Positions 62,895 to 64,000 of a DNA stretch of 64,000 nt are shown here, one piece after another (the first letter of the stretch is position 1; each line of letters begins with the position of its first letter). The notes beneath the pieces were generated by a model. That model searched no databases and was not told where the DNA came from. It worked only from the letters and a program-made list of their open reading frames with translations. The DNA is from Mucilaginibacter sp. (lineage in GTDB: Bacteria > Bacteroidota > Bacteroidia > Sphingobacteriales > Sphingobacteriaceae). Where the stretch lies: positions 1 to 64,000 of the forward strand of contig JAQBOV010000027.1 of the NCBI GenBank assembly GCA_028287895.1. Reading direction: 5' to 3'. The position numbers and the translations under genes were made by a program.

Positions 62895-64000
62895 ATGAAA
62901 CGACATATCCTTATTACCATAATATTGCTGATAGCTACTGTGCTGGTAACCGTTGTTTATTTTAAGAATTTAAGCTCATCTACACAGCATACCAGCCAGG
63001 TATTACGCACCATTCCTAACAATGCTTCGTTAATATTTGAGTTCAACAATGAAAAGGGTTTCTATGATATTTTTGCTGACAATAAGTTATTCGCCAATTT
63101 TATCGGCGAAGAAAAATTGGCCGAACTGGCAGCATTAAAGAAACTATTATTACAAAACACCTTAATTGAACCTTATTTAAAAGGACAAAATTTATTTATT
63201 TCCCTGCACCCGCAAAAAGGCAATAACATTGATTTTTTGCTTACAACATCGGTGTCAAAAGGATTTGAAACTAATCTGTTTGAGCGGCTTTCAAAACAGC
63301 TCAGGAGCGGCATAGTAATTAACACCATCAATATAGCAGGGAAACAGGGCTATACAGTTTATTTAAATAACTTGAAAAAGCGATTTTATTTGATTGATAA
63401 TGACGAATATACACTTTCCGGAAGCTTTTCAAAGGAGCTAATAGAGGCTTGTGCGAAATACGACTATAAAACAGAAAAACAAGCGTTCGTATTATTGTCC
63501 GACCGTCAAAGTTCAAATTCTTTAGCTAATCTGTATGTGAACTATGAGGCTTTGTCGCCGCTATTTGAACAGTTATTTATTAATAAAAACACAGACATTT
63601 TTAAAAGCTTCAGACAGTTGCAAGCTTTTGCTGCCCTAAGTCTGAATTACAAAAGCGATGCACTGATGTTTAATGGGGCCACACAAATCCATGATGGCCC
63701 TGAAGATAGTTATTTAAGCCTATTCAGCCATCAGCAGCCTATTATCAATCGTCTGAAAAGCATTTTTCCTTCAACAACTGCTTACAGCACCGATTTTGCT
63801 GTTTCCGATCCCGCAAAATTCGAGTCCGACCTATCCGATTGGCAAACGAAAGGGGATTTTAAAACCGAAAGGTCAGCAGTAATAAAAAAAATCAAAGCGG
63901 AAACCGGCATCAATCCTGTAAAAGAATTTACCCCGCTGCTAAGTGATGAATTTGCCGTTGTAACAACGCGTTATCGTGAAAAAATAGCCATTATACAAGT
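62895..64000 (+). CDS. Hypothetical membrane-anchored protein (partial)
   Basis: The frame is open from ATG 62895 to the window end (368 codons seen). It begins with a single N-terminal membrane segment (about residues 4-23), followed by a large extracytoplasmic domain with no cysteine pattern or catalytic motif I recognise (IPNNASLIFEFNNEKGFYDI near the start). It is loosely like DUF3352-type secreted proteins, which I cannot confirm. The promoter is visible. Divergent from DUF423. Confidence 0.7.
   Translation, partial: MKRHILITIILLIATVLVTVVYFKNLSSSTQHTSQVLRTIPNNASLIFEFNNEKGFYDIFADNKLFANFIGEEKLAELAALKKLLLQNTLIEPYLKGQNLFISLHPQKGNNIDFLLTTSVSKGFETNLFERLSKQLRSGIVINTINIAGKQGYTVYLNNLKKRFYLIDNDEYTLSGSFSKELIEACAKYDYKTEKQAFVLLSDRQSSNSLANLYVNYEALSPLFEQLFINKNTDIFKSFRQLQAFAALSLNYKSDALMFNGATQIHDGPEDSYLSLFSHQQPIINRLKSIFPSTTAYSTDFAVSDPAKFESDLSDWQTKGDFKTERSAVIKKIKAETGINPVKEFTPLLSDEFAVVTTRYREKIAIIQ

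Noticed and set aside
1..64000. CRISPR arrays, transposases, toxin-antitoxin or restriction systems
   Set aside because: No regularly spaced direct repeats, IS ends or genes of these families were seen on either strand.

Overview
The window is a chromosomal segment from a Bacteroidota bacterium, most likely family Sphingobacteriaceae (Mucilaginibacter or Pedobacter type). Three things suggest this: the protein families (Oar-like TonB-dependent receptor, type III glutamine synthetase, short RpoD of 286 residues, SusC-style signal peptides and lipoproteins); the promoters, which carry the Bacteroidota -7 element TAnnTTTG; and the near absence of Shine-Dalgarno sequences. Most of the window is housekeeping DNA. 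No phage, transposase, CRISPR array or rRNA was seen.

Layout. 1-5.2 kb is an accessory stress/low-oxygen island: alcohol dehydrogenase (cut by the window edge), a tandem universal stress protein, a PAS histidine kinase with all FixL haem-pocket residues, a receiver-CRP/FNR fusion regulator, a shortened D-lactate dehydrogenase, a small membrane protein and a truncated DUF1275 gene next to tRNA-His. 5.5-13.2 kb holds copA, rnhA and a purL-VOC-trmN6-phosphoesterase-fbp operon. 13.4-20.7 kb holds tonB, a DUF4468 protein and a nitrogen cluster (porin, amt, glnN). 20.7-31.3 kb holds a ClC transporter, purM, a large TonB-dependent receptor, lpd, a metallo-beta-lactamase-fold hydrolase, rpoD and a PhzF protein. 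31.4-41.1 kb holds smc, an S41 peptidase, a HAD/ATP-grasp-like pair with a LolD-type ATPase, sucC, yceI and a YciO/TsaC protein. 41.1-45.1 kb is a trpDFBA operon behind a complete attenuator with a three-Trp leader peptide. 45.1-51.8 kb holds a Kir channel, methylmalonyl-CoA epimerase, iscS-iscU-iscA, an acyl-CoA synthetase and a lipoprotein. 51.8-64 kb holds an SDR gene remnant, lysS, ung, an Lrp regulator, an mntR-mntH pair behind a metal box, smpB, pcm, priA, a DUF423 protein and a partial unknown gene.

Four observations stand out. (1) The FixL-like haem kinase and the receiver-FNR fusion lie among five TGA-N6-TCA palindromes. Four of these are spaced from -7 boxes as expected for CRP/FNR class I (about -61.5) or class II (about -41.5) activation, which predicts a local oxygen-responsive regulon. 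(2) The trp leader has a classic terminator/antiterminator pair that can be traced base by base. (3) Many gaps between genes are filled almost from stop codon to start codon by imperfect inverted repeats built of short repeated words. The words differ at each locus, and the right arm often ends 0-6 nt before the next ATG. (4) Several -7 boxes sit so close to the start codon that the mRNAs should be leaderless or nearly so (copA, purM, mntR, the FixL-like kinase). Three gene remnants (LDH, SDR, DUF1275) show decay by internal deletion or truncation.
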